A stretch of 64,000 nucleotides of DNA. Source: Streptomyces sp. NBC_01267. Lineage in GTDB: Bacteria; Actinomycetota; Actinomycetes; Streptomycetales; Streptomycetaceae. Position numbers and translations under genes: made by a program. Of the stretch, positions 26,166 through 34,531 are shown piece after piece. Below the pieces are notes generated by a model. That model made no database searches and was not told the origin of the DNA. It worked only from the letters and a program-made list of their open reading frames with translations. Location: contig NZ_CP108455.1 in assembly GCF_036241575.1 (NCBI RefSeq), positions 1,322,501-1,386,500 on the forward strand. The letters are read 5' to 3'. Numbering within the stretch: position 1 is the stretch's first letter; each line of letters opens with the position of its first letter.

Positions 26166-27215
26166 TCAGGCCAGCCCGGCCCGCTCCAGCGCCTCCGTGC
26201 CCGCCCGCAGCGCGGCCACCCGCTCGTCGAGCGTGAACCCCGCGGGAGCCAGCGTCAGCGTGGTGACCCCGGCCGACGCGTACCGCTGCATCCCCTCGGC
26301 GATCCGGTCCACCGACCCCAGCAGCGTCGTCTGGTCGATCAGCTGGTGCGGTACGGCACCGGCCGCGCCGGCCTTGTCGCCCGCCAGGTACTTGTCCTGG
26401 ATCTCGGCCGCTTCCTTCTCGTACCCCATGCGCTGGGCGAGCTGGTTGTAGAAGTTCTGCTTGCGGCTGCCCATGCCGCCGACGTACAGCGCGGTGTACG
26501 GACGGAACATGTCGGCCAGCGCGTTCACGTCGTCGCCGAGGGCGAGCGGCACCGTCGGGCAGACGTCGAAGCCGTCCATCGTCAGCCCCGCCTTCGCCCG
26601 GCCCGCGCGCAGGTGACGGAGCGCGGTGTCCTCCAGGTGATCGGCGGACGGGAAGATCAGCAGCGCCCCGTCGGCGATCTCACCGGTCTGCTCCAGGTTC
26701 TTGGGGCCGATCGCCGCGATGTAGAGCGGGATGTGTTCACGCTGCGGGTGCACGGTGAGCTTGATCGGCTTGCCCGGACCGCCGGGAAGCGGGAGCGTCC
26801 AGTGCTGCCCTTCGTAGGAGAGCCGCTCACGGGACATCGCCTTGCGGACGATGTCGACGTACTCGCGGGTGCGGGAGAGCGGCTTGTCGAACTTGACTCC
26901 GTACCAGCCTTCGGAGACCTGCGGGCCCGAGACCCCGAGACCCAGCCGGAACCGGCCGCCCGAGAGCGAGTCGAGGGTGGCCGCGGTCATCGCCGTCATC
27001 GCGGGCGTACGGGCCGGGATCTGGAAGATCGCGGAGCCGACGTCGATGCGTTCGGTCTGGGCGGCGACCCAGGAGAGCACGGTGGGTCCGTCGGAGCCGT
27101 ACGCCTCGGCCGCCCAGCAGACGTCGTAGCCGAGCCGGTCGGCCTCCTGCGCGACGGCGAGGTTGTCGCCGTCCATCCCCGCGCCCCAGTAGCCGAGGTT
27201 GATTCCGAGCCGCAT
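26166..27215 (-). CDS. LLM-class F420-dependent oxidoreductase
   Basis: 349-aa luciferase-like (beta/alpha)8 barrel. N-terminal strand MRLGINLGYWGAG, then the conserved ERIDVGSAIFQIPARTPAMTAMTAATLDSLSGGRFRLGLG region (given here by its ends) that shapes the flavin/F420 site, and YIAAIGPKNLEQTGEIADGALL further on. Streptomyces makes coenzyme F420, and this subgroup (similar to methylene-tetrahydromethanopterin reductase-like proteins) is mostly uncharacterised. Substrate unknown. ATG at 27213-27215 follows GGGAG. It is divergent from the aldo/keto reductase gene across 128 bp. Confidence 0.9.
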   Translation of the reverse strand: MRLGINLGYWGAGMDGDNLAVAQEADRLGYDVCWAAEAYGSDGPTVLSWVAAQTERIDVGSAIFQIPARTPAMTAMTAATLDSLSGGRFRLGLGVSGPQVSEGWYGVKFDKPLSRTREYVDIVRKAMSRERLSYEGQHWTLPLPGGPGKPIKLTVHPQREHIPLYIAAIGPKNLEQTGEIADGALLIFPSADHLEDTALRHLRAGRAKAGLTMDGFDVCPTVPLALGDDVNALADMFRPYTALYVGGMGSRKQNFYNQLAQRMGYEKEAAEIQDKYLAGDKAGAAGAVPHQLIDQTTLLGSVDRIAEGMQRYASAGVTTLTLAPAGFTLDERVAALRAGTEALERAGLA

Positions 27216-27343
27216 GACCGCTCCCTTACCGATGAGTAACGTCTCTGTTCCGGGGGACTCTAGCGCGCTCGGCGGGATCCGTCAGGACCGTGTTGTCCAC
27301 AGGCTCACACCGGGTGGCCCTGTGCCCAGTACCCTCAGCGCCC

Positions 27344-28327
27344 ATGGAGCAGAGGCATCTCGGCCGCACGGGCCTGCGCGTATCCCGGATCGGGCTCGGC
27401 ACGCTCACCTGGGGAAGGAGCACCGATGAGCACGACGCCGCGGATCTGTTGAAGGGCTTCTGGGAGGCGGGCGGCACACTCGTCGACACGGCGGACGTCT
27501 ACGGTGACGGGGACGCCGAATACCTGCTCGGGCAGCTCTGCGAACGGCTCGTGCCGCGCCGTGACCTGGTCATCGCGACCAAGGCGGGCAGCGTGCCCGA
27601 CCCCTACCGCCGCTTCGACGGCTCCCGGGGGCACCTGCTGGACGCGCTGGACGCCTCCCTGGAGCGGCTCGGGACCGACTACGTGGATCTGTGGCAGGTG
27701 CACGCCTTCGACCCGGAGACGCCGCTGGACGAGACGCTGCAGGCCCTGGACATCGCGGTCGCCAGCGGCCGGGCCCGCTATGCGGGACTGTCCAACTTCT
27801 CCGGCTGGCAGCTCGCCAAGGCGGCGACCTGGCAGCTGGCCGCTCCCGGCGTCCGCACCCGGATCGCCAGCACGCAGATGGAGTACTCGCTGCTCCAGCG
27901 CGGCGTGGAGCGGGAGGTGCTGCCGGCCGCCGTGGACCTGGGTGTCGGGCTGCTGCCCTCGTCACCGCTCGGCCGCGGGGTGCTCACCGCCAAGTACCGC
28001 CGAGCCACACCGGCGGGTTCGCGCGGGGCCTCGGAGCAGCTGGCGCCCTTCGTCGCGCCGTATCTGGACGAGGCGGCGAGCCGCATCGTCGACGCGGTGG
28101 CCACGGCCGCCGACGGGCTGGCCACCACACCCCTGGAGGTGGCGCTCGCCTGGGTCCGCGACCGGCCCGGAGTGGTCGCCCCGATCATCGGGGCGCGCAA
28201 CGCGCAGCAGCTCACGGCGGCATTGTCAGTGGAGACGCTTAGTCTTCCTGACGAGATCTGCCGGGCGCTCGACGATGTGTCGGCGCCCGTTCACCGATAT
28301 CCCGATCAGGACTGGACCGAGCTGTGA
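27344..28327 (+). CDS. Aldo/keto reductase
   Basis: NADPH-dependent carbonyl reductase of the AKR superfamily, 327 aa. The catalytic tetrad can be read: Asp and Tyr in LVDTADVYGDGDAE, Lys in VIATKAG, His in LWQVHAFDP. The C-terminal cofactor segment is VVAPIIGARNAQQL. Substrate unknown. The ATG at 27344 lacks a ribosome site; TACCCT lies 8 nt upstream (27330-27335), so a leaderless mRNA is possible. Its stop overlaps the GTG of the RecD2-like gene by 4 bp (28324-28327), coupling two proteins with no obvious functional link. Confidence 0.9.
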   Translation: MEQRHLGRTGLRVSRIGLGTLTWGRSTDEHDAADLLKGFWEAGGTLVDTADVYGDGDAEYLLGQLCERLVPRRDLVIATKAGSVPDPYRRFDGSRGHLLDALDASLERLGTDYVDLWQVHAFDPETPLDETLQALDIAVASGRARYAGLSNFSGWQLAKAATWQLAAPGVRTRIASTQMEYSLLQRGVEREVLPAAVDLGVGLLPSSPLGRGVLTAKYRRATPAGSRGASEQLAPFVAPYLDEAASRIVDAVATAADGLATTPLEVALAWVRDRPGVVAPIIGARNAQQLTAALSVETLSLPDEICRALDDVSAPVHRYPDQDWTEL

Positions 28328-30576
28328 GTACGGACCGCCTCGCCACCGAGGCCAGCACCGAGGCCGACGCCGAAGCCGTTCCCGGGACCGCATCCGGGAC
28401 CGCCGGGGCCGGTGGGGACACCGTGGCCGCCGGCATCCCCGAGGACGGCGGGAGCACGGAGTCGGCCGCGGCACCTGACGCGGCGGACGAGGCGGGGAAG
28501 GAGGCGGAGAGCCGGGCGGAGACGGCCGGGGACGCGGCGACGCCCGAGGCGGCTCCCGCCCTGTCGGAGGCCGAGGCCGAGCTGGCCGCGCAACGCGAAC
28601 TGCGGGCCAGGATCGAGCAGCGCAAGGCCGAGAAGGACGGCCCCGTCGAGGCCGGCACCAAGCTGAGCGGACGGGCCGCCGATCTCCTCGCCGCGGTACG
28701 GGCGGTGGAGAGCGGCGAGAAGCCGTCCACCGCCTCCTTCCTCCCGCCGCCCGCCGAGCCGCGCCGTCCCGCACCGGCCGCTGTCACCACGCCGGTGGCC
28801 GCGGCACTCCGGGCGGCGCCACCGGCTGCCGGGGCCGCGCCCGGGACCGTATCGGCGGTGCGGGCCGTCCTCACCGAGGGCGGTGCGCCGGAGGCGCTGG
28901 CGGTCCGGGCCGCCGAGACGCTGGGCGAGCAGGCGGCGGACGCGCTGCGTGCGGACCCCTGGCAGCTGCTGTCCGTGCCCGGGGTGCGGCCCGAGCAGGC
29001 CGACGGCTTCGCCCGCGCCCTGCTCGGCGCGGAGTGCGGGCCTGGCGACGAGCGACGGGCCGCCGCCCTGGTCGGCTGGCTGCTGGAGCGGGCCGCGCTC
29101 CAGGGGCACACGGCGATGGAGTCCGACACCGTCCGGGCCGAGCTCGCCCGGCGTTCCGTCCCCGACCCGGACGAGGCGCTGCAGAGCGCGATCGCGGAGG
29201 GCGTGGTGCTGGTCTTCCAGGACGCGTTGGAGACCGGCCCCGCGACTGCGCCCGTACCCGCCCCGGACGGGGAGGACGACGAGGGCGAGGAGCAGCCCGT
29301 ACGGGTCCTGTTGGGCCTGGACCGGTACGCACTCGCGGAGGAGAGCCTGGCCGACGGCCTCGCCCGGCTGGTGAACGCGAGCGCCCTCGCCCCGGCCGAC
29401 GGGGAGCCCGACTGGGAATCGGCCGCCACGGACGCGGCGTCCCCGTCGGCCGCCGAGCTGATCCGGGCAGCCGCGGCCCACGGACTGGTGACCCACACCG
29501 GCGGCGAGGCCGCCCGCGGCGAACCGGCCGCGCTGGTCACGGCGGCTCGCGCGCTCGGGCTGCGGGCCTACGCGGCGGCCCACACCCCCGACGGCCGGCG
29601 CAGGCTGGCGGCAGTGCTCGACGACCCGTCGGCGGCCGTCACCGTCTCCGGGCTGCTCACCGGTTCGGAAGGGCCGGGAAGGGATGCCGAGGGGGCTCTG
29701 GCGCTCGATCTGCTGGCCGTGCCGGATGCGCCGCAGCTGGACGTCGAGAGCGCGGCGGCGCTGATCGAATCGCTCGCCGACGGCACTCGGCTGGTCCTCG
29801 GCGGAGATCCGGGGGTGCTCTGCTCGGCGGGCGCCGGGCAGGTGTTCGCCGATGTACTGGCCGCCCGCGCGTGCCCCCAGGTCGTCTCCCGGACCCCGGA
29901 CCCCGGGCCCATCGGCGAGCTGGTGTCGGGCATCGGGGTGGGCGAGCTGAACCAGGTGGCGGCGCCCGGCAAGGAAGTGGTGATCGTTCCCGTGCGGGAC
30001 GCCGGGGAGGCGGTGCACCGGACCGTTCAGCTGGTGGCCGACTCGGTGCCCAGGGCCATCGGTGTGCCGCCGGCCGACACCCAGGTCATCACGCCGGGCC
30101 ACGGCGGCTCGGCGGGCACCCGTGCGCTCAACGCGGCGCTCAAGGAGCGCCTCAACCCCGGCCCCGGGCGCTTCGGCGGCTTCGACCCCGGCGACCGGGT
30201 CGCGTATGCGCCGGTACCCGGCAGGACAGTGACCGGCACGGTCGTCTCGGCGGACGGGGACGGGCTGCGTCTGGACTGTGCGGGTGCGCCTGTCGTCGTA
30301 CCGAAGGACCAGGTGGACCGGTCGGTGCGGCACGGCTGGGCGGTCACCGCGCACCAGGCCGCCGGGCTGCGCTGGCCGGCCGTGGTGGTCGTGCTGCCGG
30401 GCGACGCGGCCCAGGGGCTGAGCCGCCCCTGGGTGTACACCGCCTTCAGCCGCGGCGAGCGTCATCTGTCGGTGGTGCACGGAGTGGACCAGGCGTTGCC
30501 GCGGGCGGTGGCGGAGGTCCCCGCCCAGGAGCGCACCACCCGGCTGCGTACGCTGCTGCGGCCCGCGGCCGGGTAG
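28324..30576 (+). CDS. RecD2-like helix-hairpin-helix protein lacking a helicase ATPase site
   Basis: 750 aa. Residues 1-100 are low-complexity acidic/Ala-rich. Helix-hairpin-helix repeats follow (about 180-240; ADALRADPWQLLSVPGVRPEQADGFARALL), as in RecD2. The helicase part (about 380-750) keeps the fold landmarks: RLVLGGDPGVLCSAGAGQVFADVL matches motif III, FDPGDRVAYAPVPG the SH3-like insert, AVTAHQAAGLRWPAVVVVL motif V and VYTAFSRGERHLSVVHG motif VI. But the P-loop GGPGTGKT is replaced by THTGGEAARGEP (about 388-399) and the DEAS motif II by VPDAPQ. ATP hydrolysis is therefore unlikely; it is probably a structural or DNA-binding pseudo-helicase. The frame is intact, so this is not simple decay. 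GTG start overlaps the reductase stop. Confidence 0.85.
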   Translation: MSTDRLATEASTEADAEAVPGTASGTAGAGGDTVAAGIPEDGGSTESAAAPDAADEAGKEAESRAETAGDAATPEAAPALSEAEAELAAQRELRARIEQRKAEKDGPVEAGTKLSGRAADLLAAVRAVESGEKPSTASFLPPPAEPRRPAPAAVTTPVAAALRAAPPAAGAAPGTVSAVRAVLTEGGAPEALAVRAAETLGEQAADALRADPWQLLSVPGVRPEQADGFARALLGAECGPGDERRAAALVGWLLERAALQGHTAMESDTVRAELARRSVPDPDEALQSAIAEGVVLVFQDALETGPATAPVPAPDGEDDEGEEQPVRVLLGLDRYALAEESLADGLARLVNASALAPADGEPDWESAATDAASPSAAELIRAAAAHGLVTHTGGEAARGEPAALVTAARALGLRAYAAAHTPDGRRRLAAVLDDPSAAVTVSGLLTGSEGPGRDAEGALALDLLAVPDAPQLDVESAAALIESLADGTRLVLGGDPGVLCSAGAGQVFADVLAARACPQVVSRTPDPGPIGELVSGIGVGELNQVAAPGKEVVIVPVRDAGEAVHRTVQLVADSVPRAIGVPPADTQVITPGHGGSAGTRALNAALKERLNPGPGRFGGFDPGDRVAYAPVPGRTVTGTVVSADGDGLRLDCAGAPVVVPKDQVDRSVRHGWAVTAHQAAGLRWPAVVVVLPGDAAQGLSRPWVYTAFSRGERHLSVVHGVDQALPRAVAEVPAQERTTRLRTLLRPAAG

Positions 30577-30590
30577 ACACGGACACAGCC

Positions 30591-30619
30591 GATGGCCGGG
30601 ACCCGGGGTCCCGGCCATC
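30591..30619. terminator. Bidirectional terminator
   Basis: Perfect 14-bp arms GATGGCCGGGACCC (30591-30604) and complement (30606-30619) between two convergent genes. Confidence 0.8.
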
Positions 30620-30636
30620 GACGTAGACGAACGAGG

Positions 30637-31335
30637 TCAGGCCCGGTCGTCCTCCAGCTCGGCGTCCAGCTCGCTGTCCGCCTCGTCGCCTTCGTCGTCC
30701 CCGTCGTCGAGCAGGTCCTCGTCGTCGAAGACGGAGCTGACGTCGAAGCGGCACACGATCTGCTGCGGGTCGGCGCCGTCGAAGGGCGCTTCCAGCCACT
30801 CCCCCGGCTCGGGCAGTTCGTCCGAAGCGGAGACCCAGAGCGTGGAGTCCCCCTCCTCCAGACCGAACTCCTGGTGCCGCGAGGCGACCTCGTCCGGTTC
30901 GTACTCGCCGAACAGCACCCCCAGAGCAGCATGCACACTGCTGCCGACGACCGCGTTGACCCCACTGCCGGAGTCCGCCTCCGGGTCGAGGTCCACGATG
31001 CGCTGTGCCTGAGCGAGCAGCCGCTGCGGCTCGACCACCGCGTAGTCACGGCGGATCAGCACACTCAGCGCATGGGGCTCGTCGGGACCCGCGTACGGCG
31101 GCAGCGAGTCGTCCGCACCGGGAATCTCGAAGGGAGTGACCTCGTCGTAGCGGTCGTAGAGCTTCTCGTCGTAGGCCTCGGCGGCGGCGGCCAGCGCGTT
31201 GAACGCGTTGTAGACGGCCGGGTCGTCCTCTCCCGTACGGGCTTCGACCGCGTCGAGGTGACGGTCCAGCGCGGCTTTGACCGCCTCGGCGGCGGCGCGT
31301 ACCTCGGCAGCCGTGGGCTGCGCAGCATCAGACAT
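30637..31335 (-). CDS. Conserved Streptomyces protein of unknown function
   Basis: 232 aa, strongly acidic, with a C-terminal run of Asp/Glu (DDEDLLDDGDDEGDEADSE, about 208-226). No signal peptide or membrane helix. The N-terminal helix (TAAEVRAAAEAVKAALDRHLDAVEA) is followed by an alpha/beta body including DPQQIVCRFDVSSVF. I recognise no catalytic motif. The ATG at 31333-31335 has no ribosome site; TAGCGT lies 7 nt upstream on the minus strand. It is divergent from the small DUF5703 gene over only 47 bp, so the two share a compact bidirectional promoter. Confidence 0.8.
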   Translation of the reverse strand: MSDAAQPTAAEVRAAAEAVKAALDRHLDAVEARTGEDDPAVYNAFNALAAAAEAYDEKLYDRYDEVTPFEIPGADDSLPPYAGPDEPHALSVLIRRDYAVVEPQRLLAQAQRIVDLDPEADSGSGVNAVVGSSVHAALGVLFGEYEPDEVASRHQEFGLEEGDSTLWVSASDELPEPGEWLEAPFDGADPQQIVCRFDVSSVFDDEDLLDDGDDEGDEADSELDAELEDDRA

Positions 31336-31342
31336 AGAGCAG

Positions 31343-31376
31343 ACGCTATCCGTACAGAGCCTCTGCCCGCACAATA
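31343..31376. promoter_or_regulatory. Compact bidirectional promoter of two probable leaderless mRNAs
   Basis: TAGCGT (minus, 31348-31343) lies 7 nt before the ATG at 31335, and ACAATA (plus, 31371-31376) lies 6 nt before the ATG at 31383. Neither gene has a Shine-Dalgarno sequence in the 47 bp between them. Confidence 0.5.
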
Positions 31377-31382
31377 GATGCG

Positions 31383-31571
31383 ATGCCGGAATACGAATTT
31401 GTCGACGTGTACGTACCGCGCGGGGTCTCCCGCACGGATACGACACGTCTGCTCACCGACCATGCCGAGTACGGACACTGGGAGTTGGACCGACTGAGTC
31501 TGCACCGGGACGGCAGCCGCAGAGTGCGGTTGCGCCGGCGGATCATTCGCCAGATACGCGCCACATGGTGA
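31383..31571 (+). CDS. Small DUF5703-type protein
   Basis: 62 residues starting PEYEFVDVYVPRGVSRTDTTRLLTDHAEYGHWELDRL and ending in an Arg-rich stretch (RRVRLRRRIIRQIRATW). It matches a short conserved actinobacterial family known to me only as DUF5703. The basic tail suggests nucleic-acid or membrane contact, but the function is unknown. Followed directly by a strong hairpin, so it is monocistronic. Probably translated from a leaderless message. Confidence 0.8.
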   Translation: MPEYEFVDVYVPRGVSRTDTTRLLTDHAEYGHWELDRLSLHRDGSRRVRLRRRIIRQIRATW

Positions 31572-31573
31572 AG

Positions 31574-31609
31574 AAGGAGCGGGCCCCGCGGCTGCGGGAC
31601 CCGCTCCTT
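31574..31609. terminator. Terminator between the DUF5703 and chpC genes
   Basis: AAGGAGCGGG ... CCCGCTCCTT stem with one internal mismatch and a GGCT loop, followed by T residues; serves the convergent DUF5703 and chpC genes. Confidence 0.85.
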
Positions 31610-31640
31610 TCCGTACGTACGCGAGCGGTTCAGCGATCTG

Positions 31641-32420
31641 TTACGCGGCTGCCCTGGAGCGCCGGTACAGGATGATCCCCCCGAGCATCATTCCGGCACT
31701 CGCCGGGATGATCAGCCCGAGCGGGGCGGATCCGGTGTGCGCGAGCTGCGCGGGGCCCTCGGGCACCGAGACCGTCTGAGTGACCGGCGCGTGCGGCGTC
31801 GCGGGCTTCGGCGGGGTGTGCGGCCCGTGGCCGCGCGGGGTGCCCGGCTCGGTGGGGTGATGCGGAACACCGACCGGCGGCGCGACGCTCTCGTGGTTGG
31901 CGCAGTCGTTGCCGAACGCCGGGTTGAGCAGTCCGACGACGGAGACGCTGTTGCCGCAGGCGTTCACGGGGACGTCGACCGGCAGCTGCACGCTGTTGCC
32001 GGAGAGAACGCCGGGCGAGCCACTGGTGTGACCCACGGCCGTCGCTCCGCCGCCGTGGCCGCTGGTGCCGTGGGCGGGGGTGCGGTGGTGGCCGCTGCCC
32101 TGGTTCTGGCCACCGGCGTTCTGACCCCCGGCGTTCTGGTTCCCGGTGTGGGACTTCCCAGGGCCGGGCGTGGCCGACGACGCGTTGACGCACTTGTTGC
32201 CGAACGCCGGGTTGAGCAGTCCGATGACATCGACGGTGTTGCCACAGACGTTCACCGGCACGTTCACCGGGGCCTGGATCGAGTTGCCCGACAGCACACC
32301 GGGCGAATTCGAGACACTGCCGTCAGCCGCGGAGTCGGCGTGCGCGTAGCCGCCAGTCATGGCGAGCACCCCGCCTGCAGCCGCCACCGTGATCAGGCCT
32401 TTCTTCGTGACCTGTCGCAT
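31641..32420 (-). CDS. chpC: Long chaplin with two chaplin domains and sortase signal
   Basis: Cell-wall-anchored hydrophobic protein of the aerial hyphae surface. 259 aa: Sec signal peptide (to about AHA-DS, residue 29), chaplin domain 1 (about 38-78, SPGVLSGNSIQAPVNVPVNVCG...FGNKCVN), a Gly/Gln/His-rich linker (about 80-133), chaplin domain 2 (about 134-174) and a C-terminal sorting signal: LAHTG (LAXTG, a sortase E motif), a hydrophobic helix and RRSRAAA. Each domain has its Cys pair. It is named chpC because the S. coelicolor long chaplin next to chpH is ChpC. Two hairpins separate it from chpH, so it is probably transcribed separately. Confidence 0.95.
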   Translation of the reverse strand: MRQVTKKGLITVAAAGGVLAMTGGYAHADSAADGSVSNSPGVLSGNSIQAPVNVPVNVCGNTVDVIGLLNPAFGNKCVNASSATPGPGKSHTGNQNAGGQNAGGQNQGSGHHRTPAHGTSGHGGGATAVGHTSGSPGVLSGNSVQLPVDVPVNACGNSVSVVGLLNPAFGNDCANHESVAPPVGVPHHPTEPGTPRGHGPHTPPKPATPHAPVTQTVSVPEGPAQLAHTGSAPLGLIIPASAGMMLGGIILYRRSRAAA

Positions 32421-32475
32421 AGGTTTCGTTTCCTGCCTTCTACCTTCCGGAAAAGCCCGCGGACTTCATTGCCCA

Positions 32476-32520
32476 GGGGCCGAATGCCTCTCCGGCCCCG
32501 GAGCGCATGGCGCGCGCTCC
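32476..32520 (-). terminator. Two adjacent hairpins between chpH and chpC
   Basis: GGGGCCG/CGGCCCC (32476-32482, 32493-32499) and GGAGCGC/GCGCTCC (32500-32506, 32514-32520), downstream of the chpH stop. Likely ends the abundant chpH message. Confidence 0.6.
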
Positions 32521-32563
32521 GAGGCCGGTGAGGCTCAGACCCTTGCGGGTCGGAGGAACAACG

Positions 32564-32797
32564 TCAGGCGTTGACACACGTGTTGCCGAAGGCGGGGTTG
32601 AGCAGCCCGATCACGGAGATCGTGTTGCCGCACAGGTTCACCGGAATGTGAATCGGTACCTGGACGACGTTGCCCGAGATCACGCCGGGGGAGTGCACGG
32701 CAGCACCCTGAGCGCCCGAGTCCGCGATGGCCATGCCCGCACCTGCGAGCACCAGACCACCGGTGGCAGCCGCAACGGCGACGACCTTCTTGATCAT
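32564..32797 (-). CDS. chpH: Short chaplin
   Basis: Secreted 77-aa protein that assembles into amyloid fibrils on aerial hyphae and lowers water surface tension. Signal peptide MIKKVVAVAAATGGLVLAGAGMAIA ends at ADS (about residue 26). The mature part is a single chaplin domain, SPGVISGNVVQVPIHIPVNLCG ... FGNTCVNA, with the two conserved cysteines. A strong AGGAGG site lies 8 nt before the ATG at 32797. Adjacent to chpC, as in S. coelicolor. Expected to be controlled by the developmental (bld) cascade; I see no specific site. Confidence 0.96.
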   Translation of the reverse strand: MIKKVVAVAAATGGLVLAGAGMAIADSGAQGAAVHSPGVISGNVVQVPIHIPVNLCGNTISVIGLLNPAFGNTCVNA

Positions 32798-32963
32798 TGG
32801 TTTTCCTCCTAGTTGGCAATGCGGCCCCAGACTGCGGACCGCATCACCTGTAACGAGGAGAATCCGGCGGGGCTACGACCCGGTCGGACCATTCACTCTT
32901 TCCGGTCTGTTGCGCACGTACAGCCGATTATTCGGTGCCCCTCCCCGGTCGAAGACGACAAGT

Positions 32964-33032
32964 TCAGCGCTTGCCCAGAAACGGGTTCAGCACTTGCCCA
33001 GGAACCGGTTCAGCACTTGTCCAGGAACCGGT
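32964..33032. repeat. Three tandem 23-bp copies of the M20 peptidase gene end
   Basis: Copies at 32964-32986, 32987-33009 and 33010-33032. The right-most is the last 23 bp of the peptidase gene, ending in TGA on the minus strand. The two downstream copies differ by one and five bases and again read RFLGKR/C-stop. This is duplication of a coding end including its stop codon. Confidence 0.9.
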
Positions 33033-34344
33033 CGAGCACGCGCACACCGAACTTCAGGCCGTCGACCGGCACCCGCTCGTCGACACCGTGGAACATCCCG
33101 GCGAAGTCCAGCTCGGGGGGCAGCTTCAGCGGCGCGAAGCCGAAGCAGCGGATTCCCAGGTCGTCGAAGGACTTGGCGTCGGTGCCGCCGGAGAGCATGT
33201 ACGGCACGGCCCGCGCGATCGGGTCCTCGGCCTTGAGCGCCACCTGCATGGCATCCACCAGATCGCCGTCGAAGGTGGTCTCCAGCGCCTTGTCGCCGTG
33301 GACGTCCTCGCGCCGCACCCGCGGACCGAGCAGCTTGTCGAGGTCGGCCAGGAACTCCTCCTCGTAGCCGGGCAGGAACCGGCCGTCGACGTGGGCGGTC
33401 GCCTGTCCGGGGATGACGTTCACCTTGTAGCCGGAGCCGAGCATGGTGGGCGCCGCGGAGTTGCGCAGGGTGGCGCCCACCATCTTCGCGATGCCGCCGA
33501 GCTTGGCGAGCGTGGCCTGCATGTCCTCGGGGTCGAGCGGCGTGCCGAGCGCGTCGGACAGCTCGTCGAGGAAGGACCGCACGGTCTTGGTGACCCGCAC
33601 CGGCCACTCGTGCCGGCCGAGCCGCCCCACCGCCTCGCACAGTTCGGTGATGGCGTTGTCGTTGTTGGTCATCGAACCGTGGCCCGCGGTGCCGTCGACG
33701 GTGAGCCGCATCCAGTGCATGCCCTTCTGCGCGGTCTCCACGAGGTACAGCCGGAGGTTCTCGTTCACGGTGAAGGAGAAGCCGCCGACCTCACCGATGG
33801 CCTCGGTCACGCCCTCGAAGAGACCCGGGTGCTTGTCCACGAGGTACCGCGCGCCGTACGTACCGCCCGCCTCCTCGTCGGCGAGGAAGGCCAGGACGAT
33901 GTCGCGCGGGGGCTTACGGCCGCTGCGCATCCGGTCGCGGACGACCGCGAGGGTCATCGCGTCCATGTCCTTCATGTCGACCGCGCCCCGGCCCCACACG
34001 CAGTCGTCCGCGACCTCCCCGGCGAAGGGGTGGTGCTGCCAGTCCTGGGCGTTGGCCGGTACGACATCGGTGTGGCCGTGGATGAGGAGCGCGGGCCTCG
34101 ACCGGTCCTCACCCTCGATCCGGGCCACGGTCGAGGCGCGTCCGGGGTGGGACTCGAAGATCTGCGGTTCGAGACCGACCTCGGCGAGCTTCTCCGCCAC
34201 GTACTCCGCGGCGGCACGTTCCCCCGGCCCCGAGTGGTCGCCGTAGTTGCTGGTGTCGATCCGGATCAGATCGCGACAGAGGTCCACGACCTCGTCCTCG
34301 CCGGAGACGGGCTGCGCCTTGTCCATCCTGTTCGACTCGCTCAC
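33010..34344 (-). CDS. M20-family metallopeptidase
   Basis: Zinc-dependent cytoplasmic peptidase/deacylase, 444 aa. Metal ligands of the family are present: His in LLIHGHTDVVPA, bridging Asp in GRGAVDMKDM, the catalytic Glu pair in FLADEEAGG and the late His near the C-terminus in AGMFHGVDER. The dimerisation domain carries TAGHGSM (about 215-221). Substrate unknown; relatives include dipeptidases and succinyl-diaminopimelate desuccinylase-like proteins. GTG at 34344 follows GGAGG with 7 nt spacing. The last 23 bp of the gene are repeated twice downstream. Confidence 0.92.
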   Translation of the reverse strand: MSESNRMDKAQPVSGEDEVVDLCRDLIRIDTSNYGDHSGPGERAAAEYVAEKLAEVGLEPQIFESHPGRASTVARIEGEDRSRPALLIHGHTDVVPANAQDWQHHPFAGEVADDCVWGRGAVDMKDMDAMTLAVVRDRMRSGRKPPRDIVLAFLADEEAGGTYGARYLVDKHPGLFEGVTEAIGEVGGFSFTVNENLRLYLVETAQKGMHWMRLTVDGTAGHGSMTNNDNAITELCEAVGRLGRHEWPVRVTKTVRSFLDELSDALGTPLDPEDMQATLAKLGGIAKMVGATLRNSAAPTMLGSGYKVNVIPGQATAHVDGRFLPGYEEEFLADLDKLLGPRVRREDVHGDKALETTFDGDLVDAMQVALKAEDPIARAVPYMLSGGTDAKSFDDLGIRCFGFAPLKLPPELDFAGMFHGVDERVPVDGLKFGVRVLDRFLDKC

Positions 34345-34531
34345 GCTGTTTCCTCCCACTGTCACTGCTGGTGGTCCGCCGTCCCATCCTCCCGCGCCGC
34401 CCTCTCGTACCCAAGCCCGGCCGCCCGTTGTCATACGGGGTTCACGCCGGCCGGCGGGTGATCGAGCACCTCCCAATGTTTGCTATGGTTTTCCACGTCG
34501 GAACGGCCCAGGGCCGCGAGACAGACACCTT

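Noticed and set aside
28324..30576. Pseudogene call for the RecD2-like frame
   Set aside because: There is no frameshift or stop, codon use matches the neighbours, and other fold motifs are kept; a non-catalytic protein is more likely.
32964..33032. CRISPR array
   Set aside because: The 23-bp units are directly adjacent with no spacers and derive from the neighbouring gene's 3' end.
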